Below are positions 26,201-37,500 of a DNA stretch of 64,000 bases, piece after piece. The stretch comes from Rhododendron vialii (taxonomy: Eukaryota > Streptophyta > Magnoliopsida > Ericales > Ericaceae). The stretch spans positions 1,560,001 to 1,624,000 of the forward strand of contig NC_080558.1 of NCBI RefSeq assembly GCF_030253575.1, written 5' to 3'. The translations under genes were made by a program, and so were the position numbers. Each line of letters starts with the position of its first letter. The first letter of the stretch is position 1. The notes under the pieces are model-generated. The model worked only from the letters and a program-made list of their open reading frames with translations. It searched no databases and was not told the DNA's origin.

Positions 26201-29200
26201 TGTTTACTGCTGTGCCCTTTAGCCCAGTTATATGATTAATGCTCCGATACTTGATAGCTCTCGGGCTGTCCCAAGAGTCAAAAACTGCTTTAACGGCCAA
26301 TTGTAATTGTTTCTTTGGGTCTACAGATAAGATGCAAGCATAACGTGGTTACAAGCTTGACCATACTAAAACATGCAACGCTAAATGGGCCATATTATGA
26401 ACTGTTGATTCTCAGGATCGGCTGAAAAAGTGGGCAAAAAAGAACACCTGACCTACAAAAGCGAATGTAGATGCTAAAAATTAGTACCTGAAGGGAAATT
26501 TTCACCCTTTGTTTCAAGATAGACATTTTTGTATTGTCCCACCAGCGCTTTTAGATCAGAGGCTGTTAGCTCAGTATCATGCTTAACTCCTCTTACATTC
26601 TTCAAATGTTCTAGCTTTTCCTCAAATGATGAGTGTCGAATGCCCATTACCTACAGTGCGAATACTTTTTCAAGACTTTGCGAGCAGCGCAACATCTTGA
26701 AACTGTAGATTTAATTCAATGGTTAAACTATATAACGGTCTTGAATAAAATGCCCACTTACAACATCTCCTAACATGTCTAGGAAACGTCTGTATGAATC
26801 GTAGGCAAACCGCTCTCCACTTTTTACAGCCAAACCAGCAACCACATCATCATTCAGTCCAAGGTTGAGAACAGTGTCCATCATGCCAGGCATTGACATC
26901 TGAATGGTAAAGGATGTCAAAAAATCTAAACATTTAGTTGGGGACAAAATCATCACACTTGAGACAGGAATTGAGAGTAGGTGAAGAGCATTTTCCAAAG
27001 TCCTATGGCTCTTGATTTTCATACAACCTGCATTTTTCTGACAGGGATGTTGAGGCCAAGGATGAGATCCCTTTCCTGAATTCCTCTGTCCTCCTCTCCA
27101 AAGCCCTCCCCAGCAGCATGATGTGACAATTTTTTTCCCTGGGAAATGTCATGCGCGCAGCAGGCTAGGAGAGGGCAGGGGTTTTTATATGAGCATTCCG
27201 TGCTTGAGGCTAAGACCATGATATGAACATCATCAACCATTCACAACTGTCACCTTTATTGGGTTCTAGGCTTCTAGCAATTGGTCTACATTGCAGCTAT
27301 TATTGTTTCATCAGCCAAAAGAGCACCATCCTTAATAGACAATTGTGAAGGATAATGGTGTTCCTTCAGAATTTTTCTACAAATTGTGTACAGGAATGAT
27401 GTAACAGTGATACTTTTTGAAAATGTATAGGCAGCTTGATGGGTATTTTTTTTAGATTAACGGGCCCAGCACACCCCTATCATTTTGAAAATAGAAACGC
27501 ATCTTCTGTTTTGATGAGAATTATCTGACTGGAGAAGTCCCTGGAACATGACAGCCTGACAGGACATATATATGTACTTGAAGTGAAATTCGTGATGTTT
27601 CAGTGAAAAAAATTCATGATCACCATTAATGCAGAATGTACCAAACGCCAATGGTGTATGAGCACGGATATGCATTGGCTGTGGGTATGTTTGTAGGAGT
27701 TAGATTTATGTAATTTCCATCTTCCAAGTCAAGAAATCAGGAAGGCAACAGAATGTACGGATATTCATAACATACTTAGACGTAACTGGAGTTTACATGG
27801 TGTCTGTTTTTTTTTCAACTGATGCTTAGTTCTGTAGTAAGCTCGAATTTACTAAGTATGATTTACAGGTACTTTTTTACATTTAAATATAGCTAGAAAA
27901 CAGTGCAAAATGAATGTACATGATAAAAGGCAATACTCACTGCGGGACCGAATCAAACAGATAGGAGGAGGAGGGTGGGAATTTTTTTAATATAGTCCCA
28001 ACAATGTACCAAACATCAAATATTACATGCACTCGAATATGTTTTGGCTGGAGTTTTGATTGTTCGGGTTGGACCATGTTAGATTTCTTCTAGAGTTCCA
28101 ACCTAAAACCAACTGGTAATAGGTGGAGTAGCCACTAGATTATATTAACCAAGCTGAGGTGGCTTACTTAAGCAACATGAGATAAAGTCTAACATTCTCT
28201 CTCGCGTGCAACCTGGTAGCACGTGGAGATATGAATTGACGAGATGACGGAATTGACTCGGGCGGAGACTTGACCACCACCTAAGACCTAGGTCTGATAC
28301 CATGATAGAAATGGTAGAAAAAGGAGACAAGATTAAAAACAATTTTGAGATACTTTGTTCATTGTGTTCCAACATAAAATTAAAGAAGGAACAGATGATT
28401 GGTGCAATCCATGATTGTTGCGATTGATTTCCTAAAAATCAAAGATTACAAATTATCCTATACAATCAGCAACTATAGATAATGAAAACTGTGCTCAATA
28501 CGGAAGGATCGTAGCAATCTAACTCCAACAACAACAACAACAACAGAACCCATGTAGTCCCCAATCGTGGAGTATGGGCGGGGGAGGATTGGAGACAAAC
28601 CTAACCTTTGGCAATATGTACAAAGTGGTTACTCTCAAAATACCACTGAAACAGTTGCCCCTATACCTGTTTTGCTGCGGAACCATGTCCCCCAAATCAA
28701 AGCCAAATGGCATAAGAGAGGGCAGGCCTAGAGACGCAATTCAATTTATGTGCACATTACCATGCTTCCTTCGCTGATCGTCCAGAGCATCAGTAGCAAT
28801 CTAACTCCCAAGTCAAGAAATTAGGGAGGCAACAAAATATTCAAACTTCCATACTAATGTGTAGACTAAATGGTCCTAACTAGGTATCTGGCTTTTCATG
28901 CACAGTTGCACACTAAACTATGTTTATGCTTGGTTCTACAGTAACTTGAATTACTACGTATGATTACGGTACTGTATAGATTTAAAGTGGCCCATATAAT
29001 ATAGCTCGAAACCAGCTGGAAAAGGCAATACTCACTGCGGCACCGGATCGAACAGATAGAAGGAGGGGCTTGGAAGGGTCACCCAGGGATGCCCCCATTT
29101 CCTTCTCAACACTCTCCAACCCTTCCAATATCTCCTCCCACAGCCCATCTGGCAATAGACTTTTCCCATTCATCTGATACTCTTGGCATGCTTCTGTTGA

Positions 29201-30547
29201 TATGGTAAACCCAGAAGGCACTGATAAGCCAATGCTTGCCATCTCTGCCAAATTTGCTCCTTTTCCTCCCAACTGAAATATGTACATACATATTGACATC
29301 TAGACTTTCATTTCTTGGATATTTTCATCAATGTGAAAGAAGCTATTTCATCAAATAAGCTTGGCAAAATTAGAAATCTATGTTTCCATAACTTTTACTT
29401 GAACAAGATTCAAAACACTTAAAAATTCTTTTGACTCGAAACCAATTTGCAACGAGCAGAGAGGCCACAAGCTCTAATACTCCCCACACGTGCGACCCAG
29501 TGGAGAGGGCACAAGCTCTAATACTCCCCACACGTGCGACCCTGACTCGCTCACAAAGATGTAAATGAAAGATCCATAATATAGGTACCACATGGAAACA
29601 AGGTGCTCTAAACTCTAAAGGCATAAAAATCGGGACAAGAAAGTTGTCCAAAATTCTTCGAAAAGCCTGATTCTTATACGATGTTAAAGTATCTTACTCA
29701 AAATTAATTGGCAATTAATGAAGAGGCCGACGAGGCCCATTTACTAGTTTCAAAAGTGATAAATAGAAAAGCACTAATAACAAACGTTATTATTAACAGG
29801 TCTGGCCATGAGAAGGGACTTAAATTGAATCTCTCTGATCTTTATCTATGCCTCTCTTTTTTTCCCCCATTTCATTCTGTCTTAGTATGTTCAAAAGCCT
29901 ATGATCCAAACATAGACTTAGGGTAGTCTCCATCTTAAGATTACAAAGGCTGATGATATTTAAATTGGGCTCCCCACAAGTGAGTGGTGGAATTGGGCCT
30001 TTAAATTAATCGAGGTGCGCGCAAGCTCACCCCGGACAGTTTATCACTAAAAAAAATCCAACTAGTAACAAAAACAAGAAGGACGTAAACGAGTACTCAC
30101 CAAGGACTTCATGCCCTTATTGCCCTCACTTCTTCCTTTTCCAAAAGTATATACTCTCTGTGTCAAACGGCCGAAAGAGGAATTACAGATAGCAGCATTA
30201 ATTCAAAAACAAAGAAGAAGAAAAAAAAGCTAACAAAATGCCAAACAGAAATTGAAAATTTCTCCCTGCATGCAACAACAACATAAAAAAACAACCCCAA
30301 GGGGTTTGGCCTTGTGAGAAAGCAATACGTGTTCCTCGGTCACATTTAGCCTTGTGAGAAAGGAATACGTGTTCCTCGATCGGTCACATGTTCCATTCCC
30401 ATTCCCATTGTAGGAGCTTTCGATAAATACTAATAACAAGTAACAACTCCTTTTTTAAAGCTAGAATCTCGAAACTCGATAGCTTCCTTTCTCCTCCCTT
30501 GCATGGATTTGAAAATACAAAACAGAAACACACAATTTTACCTTCAT
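20255..30547 (-). CDS. PPDK: pyruvate, phosphate dikinase, cytosolic form
   Basis: Catalyses pyruvate + ATP + Pi to PEP + AMP + PPi, reversibly. Twenty coding exons in transcript order: 30547-30542, 30157-30101, 29272-29036, 26899-26762, 26650-26488, 26320-26085, 26005-25877, 25700-25521, 25385-25248, 24553-24389, 24322-24161, 23512-23423, 23243-23105, 22944-22767, 22617-22488, 22208-22080, 21935-21798, 21690-21613, 20980-20889, 20300-20255. Total 2631 nt, 876 aa. Domain order fits the family: ATP-grasp nucleotide-binding part ([49 protein letters not shown]), central phosphohistidine domain with [15 protein letters not shown] (phospho-acceptor His457, regulatory Thr455), and C-terminal PEP/pyruvate barrel with GICGEHGG (Cys835). 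The first exon encodes only Met-Lys, as expected for the cytosolic isoform whose promoter sits in front of exon 2 of dual-promoter genes. I found no transit-peptide exon up to the next gene. Two introns use GC donors (after 22488 and after 21613). Residue 101 is Met, where I recall Ile or Val (GAAMSMPG). Confidence 0.97.
25443..25458. repeat. C homopolymer run
   Basis: Sixteen C in a PPDK intron, about 60 bp beyond the 25521-25700 exon donor. Confidence 0.9.
27720..27995 (-). pseudogene. duplicated end of PPDK exon 3 plus its intron start
   Basis: This block in PPDK intron 3 matches 28805-29070 in order: AAGTCAAGAAAT, AGGCAACA, then CTTAGTTCT against CTTGGTTCT, and AAAGGCAATACTCACTGCGG. The last phrase holds the exon-3 end and its GTGAGT donor. 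On the minus strand about 35 bases correspond to the exon segment encoding [10 protein letters not shown], now diverged. It is a partial tandem duplication that left a decoy splice donor, not an exon in use. Confidence 0.65.
28078..28305 (-). mobile_element. LTR-retroelement fossil (TRIM-like): LTR plus primer-binding site
   Basis: An LTR-like piece at 28078-28194 has TGTTAGA and TCTAACA as matching ends. On the minus strand it is preceded by a short non-coding segment and, at about 28290-28303, by TGGTATCAGACC, which resembles the initiator-Met tRNA primer-binding site of small plant LTR elements. There is no coding region. It is a partial, non-functional copy inside PPDK intron 3. Age is not estimable from one LTR. 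Confidence 0.5.
29459..29533. repeat. short tandem duplication in PPDK intron 2
   Basis: The phrase GCACAAGCTCTAATACTCC with CACACGTGCGACCC occurs twice, about 47 bases apart. Confidence 0.8.
29985..30046. repeat. dispersed repeat unit with TCGAGGTGCGCGCAAGCT
   Basis: The phrase TTAATCGAGGTGCGCGCAAGCTC with CCCGGACA matches three tandem copies at 61917-62078 (TTAGTCGAGGTGCGCGTAA...GGACACC). This motif is a widespread plant dispersed repeat, probably a retroposon part. Here it lies in PPDK intron 2. Confidence 0.55.
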
Positions 30548-30720
30548 GTTTTCCACAAATCTCACTCAAAAATTTTTTTTTTTCCTGCTCCGAATCTCTC
30601 TCGACTGATTCAACTCAATGCAAGAAGATGTTCAAAGAGATGCAAAATGTTAATCTGGAATGAAAAAGAAGAGCCTTTTCTCCAATCACTACTTGACAAG
30701 TGGTGGCCACGTGGCGAATT
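30542..30720 (-). promoter_or_regulatory. probable promoter and leader of the cytosolic PPDK transcript
   Basis: Upstream of the Met-Lys exon lies a perfect palindromic G-box, CCACGTGG, at 30707-30714, about 160 bp before the ATG. It is a bZIP/bHLH-type binding site. No clear TATA box is seen at the expected distance. The leader includes an A-run just before the start exon. Promoter identity is inferred from position and from the known internal promoter of PPDK genes. Confidence 0.45.
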
Positions 30721-30937
30721 AAGACAGCCCATGGGCAGTGATGCGGCCCGTGGCAATCCCAGCCACACCATGACGACTGGTGGAACGTAGATCGATGCAC
30801 GCAGAGCTTATCATTTTGGGTTATTGCTTCCATGCAGTAACGTTCAATGAACATGGAGAGAGAGAGAGAGAGAGAGAGCAGTGATGCAATACCCGCCAAG
30901 AATCATAACGTTGTATAACTGCATAGAAAAATACGAG

Positions 30938-31250
30938 AAATGCTAGGGGTACAGCAGTCCAAATACAGTATCCACGTACAGTTTCATTTTGCACCCGTTT
31001 CGAATCATCGTAGCTGTTCATTTTGTACAAAATATTTTTTTGAGGTCTTTGAAAAAAATTATCTCAAACCGATATCGATAAGAGTGTTTACAAATCATCT
31101 AACTTTGGTCCATAATTTTATAAACGCTCTTATTCAATCATATTTTTTTTCGTAAACGCTCTTATTCTATCATATTTGCGGGATCCGAGACAGACACAAA
31201 ACTGATCTGTACGCGGCTGCTGTACTTGGGCTGCTGTACCCCTAGCATTT
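30938..31250. mobile_element. MITE with 31-bp terminal inverted repeats
   Basis: Left end AAATGCTAGGGGTACAGCAG and so on; right end is its inverse (CTGCTGTACCCCTAGCATTT). The repeats agree over about 31 bp with two differences. 313 bp, non-coding, about 0.4 kb upstream of the PPDK start codon. Confidence 0.8.
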
Positions 31251-31253
31251 TTT

Positions 31254-31797
31254 GATTTATTTACGGAGGTGCTATAAATAGCTTGTTTGCAGCACCAACC
31301 AATCAAAATTGTCCAAAAGTGTTTTGAATGTTCTGAATTTTAATGAAACTTTTCCAAAAAAAAGTTTAACTCTTTCTCAAAAAAATTTCATTAACATTCC
31401 GACCGTTCAAAACACTTTTAAAGAGGCTAAGGTGAACAAAATTGCACTATGACATGACTGCTGAATGGATTAGTCTGCGGTTGAATAGCAATACTTCAAC
31501 ATCCCAATTTTGAACATGGGATTACAACTTTGTTCACTTTTTTTTTTCCTTCGAATACTATCTGCTATTGTTACTTCTTGCTGATCTTACTCGTTACGGG
31601 ACGACTACGAGAGCTGGCCCACCTCTATTCTCCACCCCACTATCAGCAAGAAAGAGAAAGACGATGAAGCTTTAAGAGTGTCTTCCACTAATTAAAATAA
31701 ATATTTATTTTTTTGAAATAAATATATATATTGTCGCATGAGAGAATGACATGTCTCGTAAAATAAAACGAAAACAATGTACAAAGATGGCTCAAAA
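31254..31797. other. intergenic, one further palindrome
   Basis: No gene. Around 31310-31425 AAAAGTGTTTTGAATG and its inverse CATTC..GTTCAAAACACTTTT face each other, so this may be another small foldback element. Confidence 0.4.
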
Positions 31798-31918
31798 CCC
31801 TGGGTTGGCATAGTGGTGCTCACTTTCAACCAACCAGATTTTGATTTGGGTTCGACTCCCTCCTCCGCCTGTGTACTACTCAAATCTTGTGCTGGACTAG
31901 TCATCCCTCTAAGAATTA
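31798..31918 (+). mobile_element. SINE, tRNA-promoter part
   Basis: Contains an A box (TGGCATAGTGG, 31806-31816) and a B box (GGTTCGACTCC, 31849-31859) spaced as in tRNA genes, followed by a non-tRNA body. No cloverleaf can be formed, so it is a tRNA-derived retroposon and not a tRNA gene. Confidence 0.6.
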
Positions 31919-32159
31919 GGCTCCGTTCCAGAACACCTTCTTAAAAAATAAGCATTTATTTCATATTTTCAAACTCAAAAAATAATGTAAATGAAAAATA
32001 ATTTTTTGATTTTTTTTGCACCGTATAAAAGATCTCGATGAGATCTATCAAACAAGATCCATATTGATAGAAAAATTATTTGCGTAAACATATTATTTTT
32101 GAGTTTGAAATTGCCTTCTTAAAAAATAAGTACTTATATTGAGTACTGGAACAGAGCCA
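31919..32159. mobile_element. MITE with GGCTCCGTTCCAG ends
   Basis: Left end GGCTCCGTTCCAGAACACC and right end GTACTGGAACAGAGCC are inverted. The interior has inverted blocks (AAACTCAAAAAATAAT against ATTATTTTTGAGTTT). Non-coding, about 240 bp, abutting the SINE. Confidence 0.65.
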
Positions 32160-34539
32160 CTAATGTTGGACTCTGTTAGGTTTCCTCAGCTCATAAATAA
32201 ATACTGTAAATGGTACACAAGGAGTTGCAATTTGAAAAATTCCAGCATATAACCATCCCTGGACAAAAGTAAGTGCAGCACTTATTTGAATTAGAGGTGA
32301 CGTATTGTGAAAGAACTAGCGATTGCCTGTGCCTTTAGGCACGAAGCAATGCATTTTGAACACAAAAAGTTTTTTATCAAAAAAAGTTTTTGTTTTTGAT
32401 AGCGATGACCAAATCACATAAATTCGAGCCAACAAATTCAAACTCAATAACATGTTGCATTCATAAGATCCAAATTTAAATATGACATAAGAACTACAAA
32501 ATAATAGAGTCAAATTCATGATACACAAACGTAGCTAAAAAGAGTATTCCCCATAGGAGGTCATATTTTGCAAAAGAATCATCCAAAAAGTTTGTATTGA
32601 ACTGTCTTCATCACTCATGGACGCTTACCTACTTCTTCAAATTGCAGAATTAAGAACATGAACAACACGAAAACATACGAAAAACAATAACTAAATGAGT
32701 AAGAATTTTGTAAAGTAAAATGGTGACAAAAATAAGTTACCTTAATCATAGATATTGTTTATTCGCGTTTAGCATAGATTATGTAACTCTTTCTTTATCC
32801 AATAAAGGTACGAAGCAAAACTGATTTCTCCTTTTCTTGAAGAGGCTAATGAATGAGAAGGATTGTTTGTATGCTTATAAAAGAAAAACCTAAGTTTAGC
32901 ATAGATTATTAAGGAAAACATTGGTTTTTTTTTTTTTCAAAGAAACACATATGTGAATGTTAATTATTAAAGAAAAAAGGGTTGTTTCCTTTTTTACCAT
33001 AGGGAAATCAATATAAAGGAAACAACTTAAAAGCAAATATTGAATTGAAGGTAAGGAAATCAACTTTAGAGGAAAATCAATTATTGAGTTGATTTAAATT
33101 CAAAAAGATAATCAAGAATTTTAAGGAAACAACCTAAAAGCAATCAATTGAAAGAATTTAATAGTCATAAGGTTAGGAGGTTATATTAGAAAGTATTTTC
33201 ATAAGAGTTATCAACCCTCTTTAAATAAATTAACATAAAAGGGAATAAAATTAAAACAAAATCAATTAAAAAAGGAAGGGAAACATGTGACTTCTTTTCT
33301 AACATTAATGTAGATTTATATATTAGAAAAATTCATTCAATCCGACAGCTATAACCTTATCAGAAAATACGATCGAACGACTATAGATGCTACTTTGTTT
33401 GTATGTTTAGACATTTAAAAAAAAAAACTGCTATGTTTTATAATTTAGATGATTTGTCTCGTAAAACGAAAAATAAGTAATTAAAATAATAACAGAAGAA
33501 CCGTAGTGGATTCCGTTGCCCTTTCCCTCTTTCCCCATTTCTCGTACACAAAAATTGGATGAAGTGTTTGGTTACATAATCTCAAGTCATTAATTACATT
33601 TTTTTCCTCGTAAACAAGAAATATTCTTGTTCCAAACACATCCTAAGTACACATTTTGAAATTGGAGTTGTGGATGAATAATGCAGAAAGAACGAAAAGT
33701 AAAAAATATGGAGGACTGGTTGGTTTTTATCCGGGAACAAGCTCTGCCTAACAATTTGTTAGGTTGCCCCTCGACGTACCCTTTCTCGAATTCTCTAATT
33801 TTAATAAAAATTTTGTTGCCGATAAAAAAAACAAACTCTGCCTAACATAATCCAGAACAAACCCAAGTTGCAGAAACAAAACTTCCCATTCTTGCCTTTG
33901 AAACAGAAAGAGAACATTTTAGAATGAGAAAGTCCCTGTGCACAGCTCCGGACACTGAACTATCTAGTGCACATGGACCTCGAAAAATAGTAGGGAGCCA
34001 ACGTGCATCGGACGCATGTGTCCGGATCTATGCACATAGGTTTGTGCACGTAGAATTGCTCTTTTAGAATCCCCATCTACCCCCTATTCAACTCTAATGA
34101 GAAACTGGAAAGTAAAAGGAGTCGGCTATCTTTTAGATTCCAGTCCGGTCTATTTTGGACCATTATGGGGTCACAACGGTGATCGGCATCATTCATCTTT
34201 GAGATTTCAGTAGTTGATTGGACAGTTCAATATCAGTTGAAATCCAAGACTACCAACCCTAGTCAGATTTGCAATTAGTAGATCAAGGACTATCAACGAG
34301 AATCAAAATGCTAAAGAAATGAAAATCAAATTACCAAACAGTATAAAGATTGTCTTTATTTATGCAAGATGGAGAACCACCATAGACAACCAAAGTTTAA
34401 GACAAATCCTTTTTATAAATCAAAGGCAGCTTAATTTTCTTAAATATTCCAAAGATAAAAATAAAATTTCTCACTCTTTTGTAAACGGAACCCACAAATT
34501 GTCTTTCATCACAAACTCAACTCGGCTCGAAAAATAAGT
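32160..34539. other. gene-free spacer between PPDK and the RING ligase gene
   Basis: AT-rich. No transit-peptide-like exon and no other coding signal on either strand. A palindromic repeat with GTCCCTGTGCACAG / GTGCACATGG / GTTTGTGCACG lies near 33930-34060. Confidence 0.5.
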
Positions 34540-37500
34540 TCAAGAGCGAGCATAATAACGTACACAAATACGTCGCTGGATGGTGCTCCGACAGGAAGGG
34601 CAGTCCTTCATTCCCTGCTTCTCATGGAGGTCATTGCACGTGGTGCAGACCACCTGATGTGCACAAGGGAGAAAAACCACGGACATCTCCTCCGAAAGGC
34701 ACATCACACACTCCCGTTCGCGCTTCACTCCAGAATATTCCTGGAATTTTGGAACTATTTTGGAGATAATGGGAGCTGGGGAATTCCTAATGTCTTTCAG
34801 TGTGCTAGCATAACTTCCATCAATGCCTCTTCTTAGAGCGGCTATTTTGGAGGAGTCGGTCTTTGATCTCAATTCGGAGACTACTTTCTCAAGCTTCTCA
34901 ATATCGTCTTTGTACTTATGTAGGGTTTTTTCTGCTTTCGATTTGATTGCCTCTTCTTTTGATTTGGCCGAATCTTCAATTTGTTCTCTTTCTTTTCTTA
35001 TTGAACTAGCTTCTGTAAGGAGTTCTTCCTTCGCCTTTTCTTCCCGTTTCCATCTCGCCTGTGATAGTCGACCTTTTCAATAAGTAACCAACCGATAAAC
35101 AAAGTATATGGATTTGAGACTCCTTGTGAGACCATGAAAAAAGTATATTTTCAAAGGGTTCACAACGTGCACACCAAATCAACAACATTCAACCTTTCTA
35201 TCATTCATGTATCTTTATTTACATTCTTCTCTTCCAATTTGCTTAATCCAAATTTTCAGATGACACTTCCCAGATTCGGTATCATACCTTTCCTGTCGGC
35301 GTACAGAAGTTAAAAGTTTTCTTGCATGAGTACCATGAGGCATCGAATGTGAAATAATCAAATCATTTTAAAATAACAGGATTTTACAAGTTTGAAAATG
35401 CATTTAAACGAATTGAGACATAAAGTGCACTCACACAGAAGCAAAGACCGAATTACAAACTATATTGCGTCAGTAAACAGAGACAAAAAACAGATACTCA
35501 TAAATTATTACAATGAAACCACCTCTTTACTCTCAAAGGGTCGTCTGTATAAATAACGTATTATCCACCCAGCACCCCAAACCCCCAATAAAACGAGGAA
35601 AAAACCCAAACTCTTCAACAGTGGTAGAATGTGAAAGAATATGCTTTCACAAAGATGGCCTGAATTTATATTAGCTTAGCAATAAGGCTATATTTTCATA
35701 ATTTTTTACAATTTTTTTAGGTTTTTGAGGAGTCTATATAAAGGACTGAAGTCTTTCATTTTGGGAGGAGGCCAAGATGTCAGAGAAGCTTAGTGTTTGT
35801 ATGAGGATGTGGTTCAGTGTTTCCCCACCGCCCCCCCCCCATCTCCCTCTTTTCTTCTTGTGGTTTCAAGGCCCGTAGTTGACACTAGGTTTCTCCCCTT
35901 TCTCCTCTTCTATCAATACGTAATCCTGGGAGTGTTTCCATGAAATAAAAGCTGCGGTTTCAGTTCAAATTTTCAGTTGACGTGCTATTTTCAGTTTTCT
36001 GTGGTTTAGAATGGCTTGGATGCCCAGGGTAGCATCAGAACAGAATGCAACAATTCCCCTTATCTTACAGAAAAGAAAAAATCAATCCCTTTCAGGAGCT
36101 TTCCTCGTGATTCTAAGTTCTTATCTTGAATGGGTGCAAAAACATGTCATTATTTGCAACATTTTAGAAAGAACTGAAATAGTACCAATATTACTTGAAG
36201 GATGTAATATTTCCCAAGAATTTGACTCAGCCTCTTTCTAAATGAAACTGTAACAACTGTCCAGAAGTAACTCACATATATTAAACAGCGCAAATAGCAG
36301 CTATGAAGTTCAAGTGCTTCCCAGTACTAGCCCACAATTTCTTTTGTAATCTTTAGACCCTTTGGGGACCTGCATTTTGTCTCAATCTTCTTTCTAATGA
36401 AACATCCTTGTGATGCCTCTCCCATAATGCAAACAGTATGCTTGTGTTATGTACTTAATCTATGTGGAAATAAAGGAATTAGGAAAACTTACTAACCCAA
36501 AATCAACCTAATTGGATCTTTAGTAGTGACCGTGAATTCTTCACAGGAGTGGTGATACAATCTCTCCGTCAGTTTAAAAGATGCAGCAAAACAAATGGTT
36601 TATGACATACTTTGGATTAATGTCAGCACCAAAATTTAATGATGGGCCCTAAACCACCATCTTGAAAGCATACCATCTTTACTTTATGACATCAAAAATT
36701 AAAACTACAGATCCTATTCAGTGGGTAGCTTTAATTCTTGTGGGGGAAAAACACTTAAAATATGCTTATCAAAATCAAGAATCCAACTCTACATCAACAT
36801 ATCACATACCTCAAGTTGGTCGCGTACTTCTTTAGCTTGTTCCAGTTCCTGTTGCAGCATTGCCAACTTGCGTTTCTCAGCCACAATTTCCTCCTGAAAC
36901 AATGTCTTTTGCTTCTCCCATGACTGAACGTTCGTTAGTGTCTTCTTCTCCGTCTTCAACACGTCCTGGCATCTTGTGGCCGACTCAGCAGCCCCACATT
37001 TAGCAGCCTCCATCTCTACCCTTAATGCGGCATTCTCCACTTCAAGTCTCCGAACAGCAGAATTTGCTCTATCCACCTGTCCGCATGCTTTACCCAATGC
37101 ATATTCCATCTCAGAAAGCTTCTTCATTGTGCTCTCCTCCAAAGTTTGCTTCTCTCTCTTGATCCGTTCCACCTCTTCCTTCTCTTGCCTTAGTGTCTTG
37201 AGCTCCGCTTTGTCTTTGATCAGCCTACTTGTAGCTTGCTTAATTTTCTGGTTGGCCCATTCCGTCCACTCTTGGAGCTGATTTTGCAGCTCCTGTACCC
37301 TTGGAACCAACTTCAAAAACATCTCGTCTTTCTTGTCCTGTGGGACCCACTTCCCAAAGGACTTAGGAGCCTCTGCATTGCTTTTTGAAGGAAGTGAAAG
37401 TGAAAGCTCGGTATCAGAAGCTGATAAAGCAGGTGGGGTGATGACTGAATGTAATGTAGATGAGGTATTGGTTTTAGGCAAGGAAACAGAATCAACTGTT

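Noticed and set aside
27019-27240. Minus-strand frame ending NIPVRKMQ before GT, looking like an extra PPDK exon
   Set aside because: PPDK continues directly from SVRSGAA to MSMPGMMD in the family, the total without it is the expected 876 aa, and its sequence matches nothing in PPDK.
30615-31030. Search for a PPDK transit-peptide exon in minus-strand frames here
   Set aside because: The frames are a GA repeat and part of a MITE, with no Ser/Arg-rich plastid signal joining to a usable donor.
31692-31904. tRNA gene at the A/B-box pair
   Set aside because: No acceptor stem or cloverleaf forms; the body continues as a SINE.
32316-32345. GCCTGTGCCTTTAGGCAC hairpin as a microRNA candidate
   Set aside because: The stem is only about 7 bp, too short for a precursor.
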